A stretch of 64,000 nt of DNA, taken from NCBI GenBank assembly GCA_963836005.1, contig CAWIHS010000004.1:62001-126000 (forward strand), in the 5' to 3' direction. Shown here in pieces: positions 1-7,010 of this stretch (position 1 is the first letter of the stretch; each line of letters begins with the position of its first letter). The notes under the pieces were generated by a model. That model did not search any database, was not told the origin of the DNA, and worked only from the letters and a program-made list of their open reading frames with translations. The position numbers and the translations under genes were made by a program. This DNA is from CAWIHS01 sp963836005. Lineage in GTDB: Bacteria; Pseudomonadota; Gammaproteobacteria; GRL18.

Positions 1-707
1 GGATTAACACATGGACCGCCGGTCTCCTGGGCTATACAGGCCATTTTAATATGATCAGTTGCGTAGGCTAAACCACTGTAACCGATGGCACAGGGTGTTT
101 TTTCAACCAGGTCTACAACATCTTTTGAGCCATGCATGTCCAGGGTTCCCTGACGAAATTTTCCTTTTTTACCTAAGGCCGTTTTTTTGAAATAAGCATA
201 CGTTCCCGAATTATTCTGGCGACTGACTACAACGATTTTATCCTGTTTACAACCCGGAACAGTCAGACCTATATCGGACCATTTGGTGGCTTTGCCGTCA
301 CGCCCGTAAATATCTTTTAGCTGTTCCAGTGAGAGTGATTCTGCAGGATTGTCATGATGTAAAAAAACGGATAATGCATCATAGCCAACGATATGTAGAA
401 TGGGGTTTTGACCTTTGCTCTTCGCCAGTTTTATTTCTTTTTCTTTCATAGCACGGCTGGCGTTAGCAATATCAACGGTGCCGTTAATCATTGCTGCTAT
501 ACCAGTTCCAGAACCACCGCCGGAGACCGCTATGGCAACGTTGGGATTGACATTTCTGTATTCTTCCGCCCATGCCTGTGCTACGTTAACCAGAGTGTCC
601 GAACCTTTGTTCTGGATCACTGTGCGATCTCCAGCGTGAGCATTGAATGCTATCACTGCAAGATTTAGAGAAAAAAGACCGGCAGCAATTAATTTTCTAT
701 TCTTCAT
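1..707 (-). CDS. PstS-family phosphate ABC transporter substrate-binding protein (partial)
   Basis: Reading leftward from the ATG at 705-707, the frame stays open to the window edge, so the C-terminal part is missing. The N-terminus (MKNRKLIAAGLFSLNL, ending near AFNAHA) is a typical Sec signal peptide, so the product is periplasmic. The mature part has GSDTLVNVAQAWAEEY followed by the Ser/Gly-rich anion-binding segment SGGGSGTGIAAMINGT and NASR, the pattern of PstS/PBP-like_2 proteins that bind phosphate for the PstCAB importer. It lies 160 bp downstream of, and on the same strand as, a phosphoglycerate mutase gene. No convincing Pho box was seen. A related anion such as tungstate is less likely; the family is clear, the exact ligand is inferred. 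Confidence 0.85.
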   Translation of the reverse strand, partial: MKNRKLIAAGLFSLNLAVIAFNAHAGDRTVIQNKGSDTLVNVAQAWAEEYRNVNPNVAIAVSGGGSGTGIAAMINGTVDIANASRAMKEKEIKLAKSKGQNPILHIVGYDALSVFLHHDNPAESLSLEQLKDIYGRDGKATKWSDIGLTVPGCKQDKIVVVSRQNNSGTYAYFKKTALGKKGKFRQGTLDMHGSKDVVDLVEKTPCAIGYSGLAYATDHIKMACIAQETGGPCVN

Positions 708-867
708 ATTTATTCCTTACGTAGTTACTAACAAATTTTTTGTGAAGTATAGGGAAGACTTTTCATTAATTAAAGAGAAATTTGAAAAATAATACAAAAT
801 AAACAATAAAAAACTATATATGGTTTTTTTGGGTGTTTGTTTGTGCTTTCGGGTGATTTGGTGTGTT

Positions 868-2157
868 TTATGGTGTTTTTAAAGAGATAATGATGGGTTC
901 AATATAAGCGGTATCTTCTTGTTTAAAATTATGCAGCTGACCCATTTGATCTAAAATGGTCAATAAAAACGAACTTGCAGATAATCGTCCCAGGCCACCG
1001 TACATACATTCCTGTTCCGAATAAACACGGCCTTTATCACAACGCCCATAAGGAGAAAAGAGAACAGACGGTACCGGATCCCCGCAATGGAATCCTGAAT
1101 TACTATCAGTGGAGTGATCAGCGGTGACGGCAATGATTTTATCGTGCATATCCACATCAGCAAGAGCCGCATCGATATTTTCAATAAACTGGCTTTTTAG
1201 CAGGGCCTGATGATCATGTGCACAGATATCCGTGCCCTTAATATGCAGATAGACCAGATCATGATTCTGCATGGCATCCAGAGACAATGCCACTTTTGAT
1301 TTTAAGTCAGTATCAGCCAGTGCAGTAAATTCTGGTCGGGTAATAGCTGTGAAATCAAACAGCCTGGCCAGACCAAGGACCGTGGCTTCTGCAGAAATAA
1401 CGGCCACTTTTATTTTATAATAATTCAGTATATTTTGAATTGAATTTATTTGCCCCGCGCTGCGGCATAAAACTCCGTTGGCGGGTGTTTGTCCCTGTTT
1501 CATTCGTTGCTGGTTGACGGGATGTCGGTGCAACAACTGATGAGCCTGCTGGCTGAAATAATTGATGGCCTGAGCGGTTTGAATCGCAGCAAGCCTGTCA
1601 GTTAAAGGTTTACATGTCTGAACATAGGCCGGTGTTTTCCGCGAACAGTCCGTATCACTGACTTGAGCGGATAAATTTTCTCCTTGCAGGTGCAACACTG
1701 CTCTATGCTGGGTGGTAGGATAAAAACTGCCTTTGATACCATGAGGAAGTTCAATGCTGTTTAATGCCTGTGCCAGAGTTGCCGTATGTTGATTTATTCT
1801 TCCAGCTCTTCGATCCAGTACTTTTAAATGGTCCTGTTCTGCTTCAATATGTGCAAAATTGCAGCGCAATATAATATCGCCGGGCTGAGTTGATAAATCA
1901 ATACCAGCGGCTTCCACGGGACCTCTTGCCAGGCAGGCTGTATCTTTGGGGGTCAACCCCATTAACAGAGCCATTCCGGTATGTGTGCTGACGGGCATAC
2001 CGGGAGTCAATGGATCGACCATTGCGCACATTCCCGCACTTGCAAGTTTATCAAAAAAAGGCGTGTGGGCTTTTTCCAGGGGAGTCAGGTCATTTAATGC
2101 TGCTACAGGTCTATCACCAAGGCCGTCAAGAACTATGATCAATGCTTTATGCTTCAT
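868..2157 (-). CDS. apgM: archaeal-type 2,3-bisphosphoglycerate-independent phosphoglycerate mutase (ApgM-like)
   Basis: 429 residues of the alkaline-phosphatase superfamily. This ApgM type is distinct from the longer bacterial GpmI and interconverts 3- and 2-phosphoglycerate in the cytoplasm. The N-terminus LIIVLDGLGDRP holds a metal-binding Asp. PGMPVSTHTGMALLMG (about 53-68) matches the PGSDTAH-type active-site segment, with Ser57 the likely phosphorylated residue. TADHST and the following HCGDPVP supply C-terminal metal ligands. Its ATG overlaps the stop of the upstream 2-phosphoglycerate kinase gene (ATGA, 2154-2157), so the two are translationally coupled. The coupling suggests a role in a 2-phosphoglycerate or 2,3-bisphosphoglycerate branch rather than plain glycolysis, but that is inference; a phosphonoacetate-hydrolase-like phosphatase is the main alternative. 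Confidence 0.8.
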   Translation of the reverse strand: MKHKALIIVLDGLGDRPVAALNDLTPLEKAHTPFFDKLASAGMCAMVDPLTPGMPVSTHTGMALLMGLTPKDTACLARGPVEAAGIDLSTQPGDIILRCNFAHIEAEQDHLKVLDRRAGRINQHTATLAQALNSIELPHGIKGSFYPTTQHRAVLHLQGENLSAQVSDTDCSRKTPAYVQTCKPLTDRLAAIQTAQAINYFSQQAHQLLHRHPVNQQRMKQGQTPANGVLCRSAGQINSIQNILNYYKIKVAVISAEATVLGLARLFDFTAITRPEFTALADTDLKSKVALSLDAMQNHDLVYLHIKGTDICAHDHQALLKSQFIENIDAALADVDMHDKIIAVTADHSTDSNSGFHCGDPVPSVLFSPYGRCDKGRVYSEQECMYGGLGRLSASSFLLTILDQMGQLHNFKQEDTAYIEPIIISLKTP

Positions 2158-3338
2158 ACAGGAAAAACCTTTTCGACATCATGAGAAAAATAAGGAAAGA
2201 GGATGTTATTGATGGTTTTCATGACATCCTGAATGGCCTTTTTCTTGTCAATATTGGATACGATAGGGATGTGGTGGCGATCAGCTTCTGCCATTAGAAA
2301 TGATTGTAATTCCCATATTTCAGTAAAATGTTCCAGGTAGCGCTTGGAACGTCGTTCCGGGATTTCCTTTCCTCGACCTTTGATATGTTCTTTCAGTTTA
2401 CTGGCTTTTAATACAGATAACATGATTGGGGCAACAAGTGCATTTTCATTGCTGGGTATTTTTTCAACCAGGGAAGGATGGATATGCACACCTTCGAGTA
2501 TCAGGGATACTTTTTCCTGAATGGCGCGATGGATGATGGCCTCGCAAGCAACTGATAACAGTTCAGCCTGTCGAAGATAACCGGATACCAGCAATTGCTC
2601 GGTCATTTGCACATCTTTACCGACATCCGGCTGAACTTTCCAGGCGTTATAGGAAGATGCATGCAATACGGGAGATAAACGTTGCGGAGTCATCATGCGC
2701 ATCACTTCTCGCAGCATATCGGTGGACTGGGTACGCACAATACCAAAACGGTGCCCTACTTCTGTTGCAATGGTGCTTTTACCCACACCGGCGACACCGC
2801 CAATAAGTACTATCAGGGGACGGCCGCTATGCAGAAAGTCTGACCAGACCAGATATCGCTGGGCAATTCTGTCACCCACCTCTGAGAGTAATAGCTGGTA
2901 TGTCATACGTCCCAATTCATTACTGGAAATCTCGGCATCTCCCCGGGTTAATAAATTGTTATAAATAATGGTTGTAATTGAGAATGAATCACTGCTGGAA
3001 AGCCCGCAGGACTCTATACATAAGCGATGTTGACCGCGTGAAAAAGGTAACGGATTTCGTTCAGTTCCCCTTACCATGATGGTGGAAGGCATATTTGTAG
3101 CAGATTTAAAAAGTTCGATGACATCTTTTTCGACATTATCTTCCAGTTGTTCAATAATAATTCGGCGTAATTCGGCAGTGCTTACCTGTGCTTTTTCATT
3201 AATCAGCTGTCTTATTTTACTGGCCAGTTCATAAGCCAGATCAAACTCAACTCCCGCATCCATTAATGAACTGGTTAAAATACCTCTTAGAAAGGGGGTC
3301 TGCATTCCTTCCGAATTTTTTACAATTGTTTTAGCCAT
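2154..3338 (-). CDS. 2-phosphoglycerate kinase with N-terminal ATP-cone
   Basis: 394 residues from the ATG at 3338; a longer reading would need a TTG start at 3359 and adds only seven residues. The N-terminal 85 residues, with FLRGILTSSLMDAG and TAELRRIIIEQLE, resemble an ATP-cone nucleotide-sensing domain. The kinase domain has a Walker A loop GGVAGVGKST at about 180-189, followed by a segment (LREVMRMM, LHASSYNAW) typical of archaeal-type 2-phosphoglycerate kinases, which make 2,3-bisphosphoglycerate from 2-phosphoglycerate and ATP. In methanogens this is the first step to cyclic 2,3-diphosphoglycerate; in bacteria the role is largely unknown. It overlaps apgM by 4 bp and is first in that pair. 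No obvious ribosome site precedes the ATG. Confidence 0.75.
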   Translation of the reverse strand: MAKTIVKNSEGMQTPFLRGILTSSLMDAGVEFDLAYELASKIRQLINEKAQVSTAELRRIIIEQLEDNVEKDVIELFKSATNMPSTIMVRGTERNPLPFSRGQHRLCIESCGLSSSDSFSITTIIYNNLLTRGDAEISSNELGRMTYQLLLSEVGDRIAQRYLVWSDFLHSGRPLIVLIGGVAGVGKSTIATEVGHRFGIVRTQSTDMLREVMRMMTPQRLSPVLHASSYNAWKVQPDVGKDVQMTEQLLVSGYLRQAELLSVACEAIIHRAIQEKVSLILEGVHIHPSLVEKIPSNENALVAPIMLSVLKASKLKEHIKGRGKEIPERRSKRYLEHFTEIWELQSFLMAEADRHHIPIVSNIDKKKAIQDVMKTINNILFPYFSHDVEKVFPV

Positions 3339-3504
3339 GATAAATGTTTGCAGCGTCAAAGTAGTGGTTTATTTAACATCAATTGATGGGTTTTAAAGTA
3401 TAGTCCATAAGTGCAAAGAGCGTTAATGTCATCATAGTGTAATATATAATATGTATAGTGAAAGGTGGCTTTTTGAAATATCAAGATGAGGTTTTCTGAT
3501 CATT

Positions 3505-3768
3505 ATGAAAACAGTAGCAGACAGTCTGAAAACACATAAAGTTGAAACCAGCAAAATTGAAATCAACCCTGGCATTTTAGGATTTTTTTCAGGCTTCTTT
3601 GGGTTTGCTGGCTGGAGTTTCTTCGGTAATATTTCGAGCACAGATAATCAACGTATGAGTCTTTATAACTATTTGATTGGCGCTAAAGATTCAGTATTGC
3701 TTTCTGGCAGTGGACTGAAAACCCGGGATGCAGAGGTCAGTCTGGTTGAAAGCTGGTTGAAAGTATAA
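3505..3768 (+). CDS. small hypothetical protein
   Basis: 87 residues, not recognised. The middle (about 25-42, LGFFSGFFGFAGWSFFGN) is Phe/Gly-rich and could be one short membrane segment; the flanks are polar, with a charged C-terminus. A weak GAGG lies about 13 bases before the ATG, which is too far to be convincing. The frame is followed by a decayed coding remnant and a mobile palindromic element, so this may be the surviving 5' part of a larger broken gene rather than an intact small gene. Function unknown. Confidence 0.35.
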   Translation: MKTVADSLKTHKVETSKIEINPGILGFFSGFFGFAGWSFFGNISSTDNQRMSLYNYLIGAKDSVLLSGSGLKTRDAEVSLVESWLKV

Positions 3769-3774
3769 AAAAAT

Positions 3775-4056
3775 TGCAGCTATGAAGCTTTTGCTCTTGA
3801 TGATGAAACAGGAATATCAAACAGCTCATTGAACGTTTCCTCTATAATGAATGGAAAACAGTTAGCTGAACTTTTTCTAATTTGTTAAAAAGTTTGTTGC
3901 CGGTAACTTCTCAATAAGTCCATGCAGTTTAAGTTCCTTCCCCCTGATATGGGGAGGAGATCTTGCACGGACTTATTGAGATGTTACTGTTGCCGATGAT
4001 AACCGCTTGACTCAGATAGTGAACTTGTTGGAAGATGAATTGAAAACAAGCCATTA
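3775..4056 (+). pseudogene. decayed coding remnant interrupted by a mobile palindrome
   Basis: Several overlapping frames read like fragments of one former protein: SYEAFALDDE near 3779, then in another frame IKQLIERFLYNEWKTV (about 3815-3865), and, after the inserted element is removed, KFVADDNRLTQIVNLLEDEL running to a TAG near 4056. Joining them needs at least two frameshifts and skipping a stop. The 85-bp element at 3903-3987, with its 8-bp target duplication, sits between the last two fragments. The parent protein is not recognised. That it was coding is inferred from protein-like composition only. Confidence 0.35.
3903..3987. mobile_element. 85-bp palindromic MITE, copy A, with 8-bp target duplication
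   Basis: The ends are inverted repeats of about 24 bp: left GTAACTTCTCAATAAGTCC, right the complement of GTAACATCTCAATAAGTCC, 22 of 24 positions matching. TGTTGCCG lies immediately on both sides (3895-3902 and 3988-3995), a perfect 8-bp target-site duplication. The interior carries CCTTCCCCCTGAT and GGGGAGG. There is no coding capacity, so it must be moved by a transposase encoded elsewhere. It is the same length as copy B at 6629. Confidence 0.85.
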
Positions 4057-4078
4057 GTGATCCGAAGGAGCGAAAGCA

Positions 4079-5125
4079 TTGCGTTATAATCAACTCGGTT
4101 ACACCACTATCAAAGTCAGCGCCATCTGTCTTGGAACCATGACTTATGGAGAACAGGACACTGAAGCAGAAGGGCATCAGCAGCTGGACTATGCGCTCTC
4201 CCAGGGTGTCAATTTTATTGATACTGCAGAACTGTACGCAATTCCGCCCTGTGCCGAAACCTATGGCAGGACTGAATCTATTATCGGCAGCTGGCTGAAT
4301 AAACGTGCTAAACGGGATGATGTCGTGATAGCCAGCAAAATTGCCGGCCCGGGGATTGACTGGATCCCGCACATCCGGGGCGGACTGACCCGCTTTGATG
4401 CGGTGAACATTACCCAGGCACTGGACAATAGTCTTAAACGCCTGCAGACGGACTATATCGATCTCTATCAGCTGCACTGGCCGGAAAGAAAAACCAATTT
4501 TTTTGGGCAGTTGGGCTATCAGCACCCCGACAATGAAGAGCCGATGACGCCTGTTCAGGAAACTCTGGAAGCATTGGCAAAACAGGTCAAAGCAGGGAAA
4601 ATTCGTTATATCGGGTTATCGAATGAGACCCCATGGGGGATCATGGAATTTCTTCGAGTGGCAAAGGAGACTTCTTTGCCGCGTATTGTTTCGGTACAAA
4701 ATCCCTATAGCCTGCTCAACCGGAGTTTTGAGGTGGGTAATGCAGAAATCACTCACCGTGAACAGGTGGGTTTACTGGCCTATTCACCTTTGGGATTTGG
4801 GGTGTTGTCAGGCAAATATTTACCCGCCGCTCATCCTCAAGGCGCCAGAATTACCCGCTGGCCCGATTATTCAAGATACACTAATCCAGAGTCTGTTGCG
4901 GCCACCAAGGCTTATGTTGAACTGGCCATAGAGCATAATTTAGATCCCGCTCAAATGGCGCTGGCTTATGTAAACGAGCGTTCTTTTCTGACCGCGAATA
5001 TTATCGGCGCAACCACCATGGAGCAGCTGCAGAGTAATATTGCGAGTATAGATTTAGCGCTCAGCGATGAGGTATTACAAGGCATAGAGGTTATACATCA
5101 GCAGCATCCTAACCCGGCTCCATAG
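4079..5125 (+). CDS. tas: Tas-type NADP-dependent aldo/keto reductase
   Basis: 348 residues, matching the usual Tas length (346 in E. coli) and collinear with it from LGTMTYGEQ to the C-terminal QHPNPAP. It is a cytoplasmic TIM-barrel oxidoreductase of unknown physiological substrate. The catalytic tetrad is visible: Asp48 and Tyr53 (FIDTAELY), Lys87 (IASKIAGP) and His133 (DLYQLHWPE). The start is TTG, supported by AAGGAG eight bases upstream (4065-4070) and by alignment of MRYNQLG with the family N-terminus. It converges on the WYL regulator gene, leaving 20 bp between stops. The upstream region is damaged by a mobile palindrome, so its promoter is unclear. Confidence 0.9.
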   Translation: MRYNQLGYTTIKVSAICLGTMTYGEQDTEAEGHQQLDYALSQGVNFIDTAELYAIPPCAETYGRTESIIGSWLNKRAKRDDVVIASKIAGPGIDWIPHIRGGLTRFDAVNITQALDNSLKRLQTDYIDLYQLHWPERKTNFFGQLGYQHPDNEEPMTPVQETLEALAKQVKAGKIRYIGLSNETPWGIMEFLRVAKETSLPRIVSVQNPYSLLNRSFEVGNAEITHREQVGLLAYSPLGFGVLSGKYLPAAHPQGARITRWPDYSRYTNPESVAATKAYVELAIEHNLDPAQMALAYVNERSFLTANIIGATTMEQLQSNIASIDLALSDEVLQGIEVIHQQHPNPAP

Positions 5126-5145
5126 ACACTGTAATGGTTAGTCAG

Positions 5146-6042
5146 CTAATCACCTTTATAACCTGGAGCAATAACATTACTGCTGACCCCGTACAGAGAC
5201 TGGTAGTTTCTAAGCCATAACTGGTATTCCTGACCGTCGAGAGAATGTCTGGGTGAACAGTCAATATTCCAGCGTCTGAGCAGATAGCCTGCAACCACTG
5301 CACGAACATTGATATCCAGCACGCCGTCTGACATATCATAATCCCTGGCAATAGTTTCCGGGTGTTGAAGGTTCGGATGGGGGACGATTTCCAGTTCAAC
5401 AATTCGATTCCACTGTATATCCGCGTCTCTGGACTCATAATTTTGCACAGGGGAGTCAATAATGCCGGGATTTTCAATACGGTTGATGACAAAATCATTA
5501 AAACGGGAGCGTTTGCGATCATAAGCCCGAATGTGCCAGCGCAGTCCGGTATCTACAATGGCAAAAGGTGCAATTTCTCGAGTTGAGACGCCGCTTGATA
5601 ATGAATAATAGCGTATTTTAACCACTGCCTGTTGATGGATAGCTCGGGTCAGAACCGAAAGTGTGGTCAAATGAGGTTCACCCAGTTGCATGGGCGACTC
5701 GCACAGGATCATGGCCCGAGTATGCAGCCCTACAAAATCATCACCAAAACCACTGCTCAGCGCAGTTAGTGCCCGCTGCGGTGTGTACTCGAACAAAGGC
5801 TCGAAACTGTCTGCATAAAAATAAGCCCTGGCTTTGGTATCATAGAACAGATTCTCTTTAGCAACGTGCTTGTAAAGGGCAATGTCACGGGTTGCAGCTG
5901 CTTCTTTCATACCAAAGCGCCGGATTAAGTCGGCGCGCTGGATGATCCCCAGAAACATCAGCCTGAAGTCTATATATGAAAGACGTTCTTTCTGTGTCTG
6001 ATTCATTGCTTGCAGCGCCAGAGTTCTTTTTTTTATATCCAT
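5146..6042 (-). CDS. WYL-domain transcriptional regulator, BrxR/CapW-like
   Basis: About 298 residues from the ATG at 6042; ATG codons at 6102 and 6006 are alternatives and none has a clear ribosome site. The N-terminus (ERLSYIDFRLMFLG, IQRADLIRRFGMKEAAATR) is the winged-helix region of the BrxR/CapW family. The centre is a WYL domain (QQAVVKIRYYSLSSG, REIAPFAIVDTGLRWHIRAY) and a WCX-like C-terminal region follows. Family members are homodimeric repressors often found beside BREX, CBASS or other anti-phage systems and are thought to sense a nucleic-acid-type ligand. Here the neighbours are a Tas reductase, hairpin repeats and a 74-residue unknown, with no defence gene in sight, so its target is unknown. 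Confidence 0.8.
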   Translation of the reverse strand: MDIKKRTLALQAMNQTQKERLSYIDFRLMFLGIIQRADLIRRFGMKEAAATRDIALYKHVAKENLFYDTKARAYFYADSFEPLFEYTPQRALTALSSGFGDDFVGLHTRAMILCESPMQLGEPHLTTLSVLTRAIHQQAVVKIRYYSLSSGVSTREIAPFAIVDTGLRWHIRAYDRKRSRFNDFVINRIENPGIIDSPVQNYESRDADIQWNRIVELEIVPHPNLQHPETIARDYDMSDGVLDINVRAVVAGYLLRRWNIDCSPRHSLDGQEYQLWLRNYQSLYGVSSNVIAPGYKGD

Positions 6043-6101
6043 CAATTTTACGCAGCAGATCAAATTATTTAGAGTCTCAAATAGGGGGTCATAAAACCCC
6101 A

Positions 6102-6113
6102 CGCCTTTAGGCG
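6102..6113. repeat. short hairpin with TTTA apex
   Basis: CGCCT-TT-AGGCG. It has the same apical T-TT-A pattern as the hairpin at 6232-6251, and both are followed by TCATTC within eight bases. The pair could mark the ends of a small IS200/IS605-derived element, but no TnpA or TnpB remnant lies between them. Confidence 0.35.
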
Positions 6114-6134
6114 GTCATTCGTTGTTCTCTTCTC

Positions 6135-6167
6135 CCTCTCCCTCTCCCTATGCGGGAGAGGGAGAGG
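6135..6167. repeat. 14-bp perfect purine/pyrimidine hairpin
   Basis: CCTCTCCCTCTCCC at 6135-6148 pairs perfectly with GGGAGAGGGAGAGG at 6154-6167 around the loop TATGC, followed by an A-rich run. Read on the minus strand it would sit in the leader of the WYL gene. It resembles dispersed repetitive hairpins rather than a normal terminator. Confidence 0.6.
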
Positions 6168-6231
6168 AAAAAAGTTGAAAAAAATAAAATAGCTAAAATA
6201 TTGCCAATCGGGTTGCAGCCGTAACCTGAAA

Positions 6232-6251
6232 CCACCGGCTTTAGCCGGTGG
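6232..6251. repeat. 9-bp perfect hairpin (possible IS200/IS605-type end)
   Basis: CCACCGGCT-TT-AGCCGGTGG followed by AGTATTCATTC. Hairpins of this form occur at ends of IS200/IS605 elements and of palindrome-associated derivatives. This is a low-certainty assignment. Confidence 0.4.
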
Positions 6252-6308
6252 AGTATTCATTCACTATCATAAACGGATATCCTGTTATGTCAATATGATT
6301 ATTTGACA

Positions 6309-6345
6309 TCATCAAAATGATTATGATATTATTATCATCAATATG
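6309..6345. promoter_or_regulatory. AT-rich dyad region, possible Fur-like operator
   Basis: TCATCAAAATGATTATGATA followed by TTATTATCATCA forms an imperfect dyad made of GAT/AAT triplets, and TCAATATGATTA occurs on both sides. It resembles, but does not match well, the Fur box built from GATAAT hexamers. It lies about 55-90 bases before the 74-residue gene. Operator function is inference. Confidence 0.25.
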
Positions 6346-6398
6346 ATTAGTTTATAAAATCAAAATAAACATAGCAAAAACATCAAGAGGATCTGCAA

Positions 6399-6623
6399 AT
6401 GGCACCATTAAGCCTGATAGAGAACAGCATTATTTATCAATATACCCTGATCAGCAGCATTACTGAAAAACTGGGTTTGAATATGAGCCTGAATGAAGAA
6501 GGCTGGGTCGTCAGGGATCATAATGAGCATTTTCTGGTAATGAGCACTCGTCAGGTGCCGAAGGAAGTTGGCGCGTTGGAGGAAAAATTACGCCGTGTTT
6601 TTTTAACTATTCAGCGTATTTAA
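6399..6623 (+). CDS. small hypothetical protein, C-terminus altered by a mobile element
   Basis: 74 residues, soluble, not recognised. AAGAGGA eight bases before the ATG is a good ribosome site, so the gene is probably translated. The last residues (LTIQRI and the TAA stop) are encoded by the left inverted repeat of the mobile element starting at 6603. With the element and its 8-bp target duplication removed, the frame would end RRVFFN followed by TGA, so the insertion added a few residues rather than destroying the gene. The AT-rich dyad upstream may be its operator. Function unknown; the protein is predicted alpha/beta with no membrane segment. Confidence 0.6.
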   Translation: MAPLSLIENSIIYQYTLISSITEKLGLNMSLNEEGWVVRDHNEHFLVMSTRQVPKEVGALEEKLRRVFLTIQRI

Positions 6624-6968
6624 GATTTGTAACTTCTCAATAAGTCGCTGCAGTTAAAGTTCCTTCCCCCTGATAGGGGGAGAGTATCTTGCACGGACTT
6701 ATTGAGAAATTACTAAGATTTTCACTAAGTGATTGATATCAGGTGTTTATGGAAGAAGTGTATGTGGCATGGATGCCACATCCAAGCCTACGACATACAT
6801 GGAAGTATAAGTGCCGTGGGAGGCAGGAAGCCGGGAACGACCCTGGATGTATTCACGGCGTCTTCTGGGCAGGTAATAGCTCCATGCATAACCTGCATTT
6901 CCCACATCCATGTGGGTCAATAAATACCTGATATCAAACACGATCTTAGATATACGCTGAATAGTTAC
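6603..6968. mobile_element. GTAACT-ended MITE, copy 1, containing a nested MITE
   Basis: The left end TTAACTATTCAGCGTATTTAAG pairs with the right end, whose complement begins GTAACTATTCAGCGTATATC; GTGTTTTT flanks both sides (6595-6602 and 6969-6976). A second inner pair, GATATCAGGT at 6735 and ACCTGATATC at 6926, extends the inverted repeats. An internal hairpin TGTGGCATGGATGCCACA lies at 6763-6780. Copy B of the 85-bp element is inserted at 6629-6713; without it this element is about 273 bp. No transposase is encoded. Confidence 0.85.
6629..6713. mobile_element. 85-bp palindromic MITE, copy B, nested, with 8-bp target duplication
   Basis: Same length and ends as copy A (GTAACTTCTCAATAAGTC on the left). 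TAAGATTT is repeated perfectly on both sides (6621-6628 and 6714-6721). The uninterrupted equivalent, TTTAAGAATTTCACTGAG, is present in copy 2 of the larger element near 8213-8230, which proves that this is an insertion. Confidence 0.88.
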
Positions 6969-7010
6969 GTGTTTTTTTTAACTGAAACATCGTGCCAGGA
7001 CAGACACTAT

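Noticed and set aside
408..668. Two plus-strand open frames of 74-86 codons
   Set aside because: They lie antisense to the PstS-type gene, whose minus-strand reading has a signal peptide and family motifs.
3929..4525. 198-codon minus-strand frame
   Set aside because: It is antisense to the well-supported Tas gene and crosses the mobile palindrome; no family resemblance.
6729..6941. Three 60-codon frames on both strands
   Set aside because: All are inside the non-coding MITE and are not kept in its sister copy.
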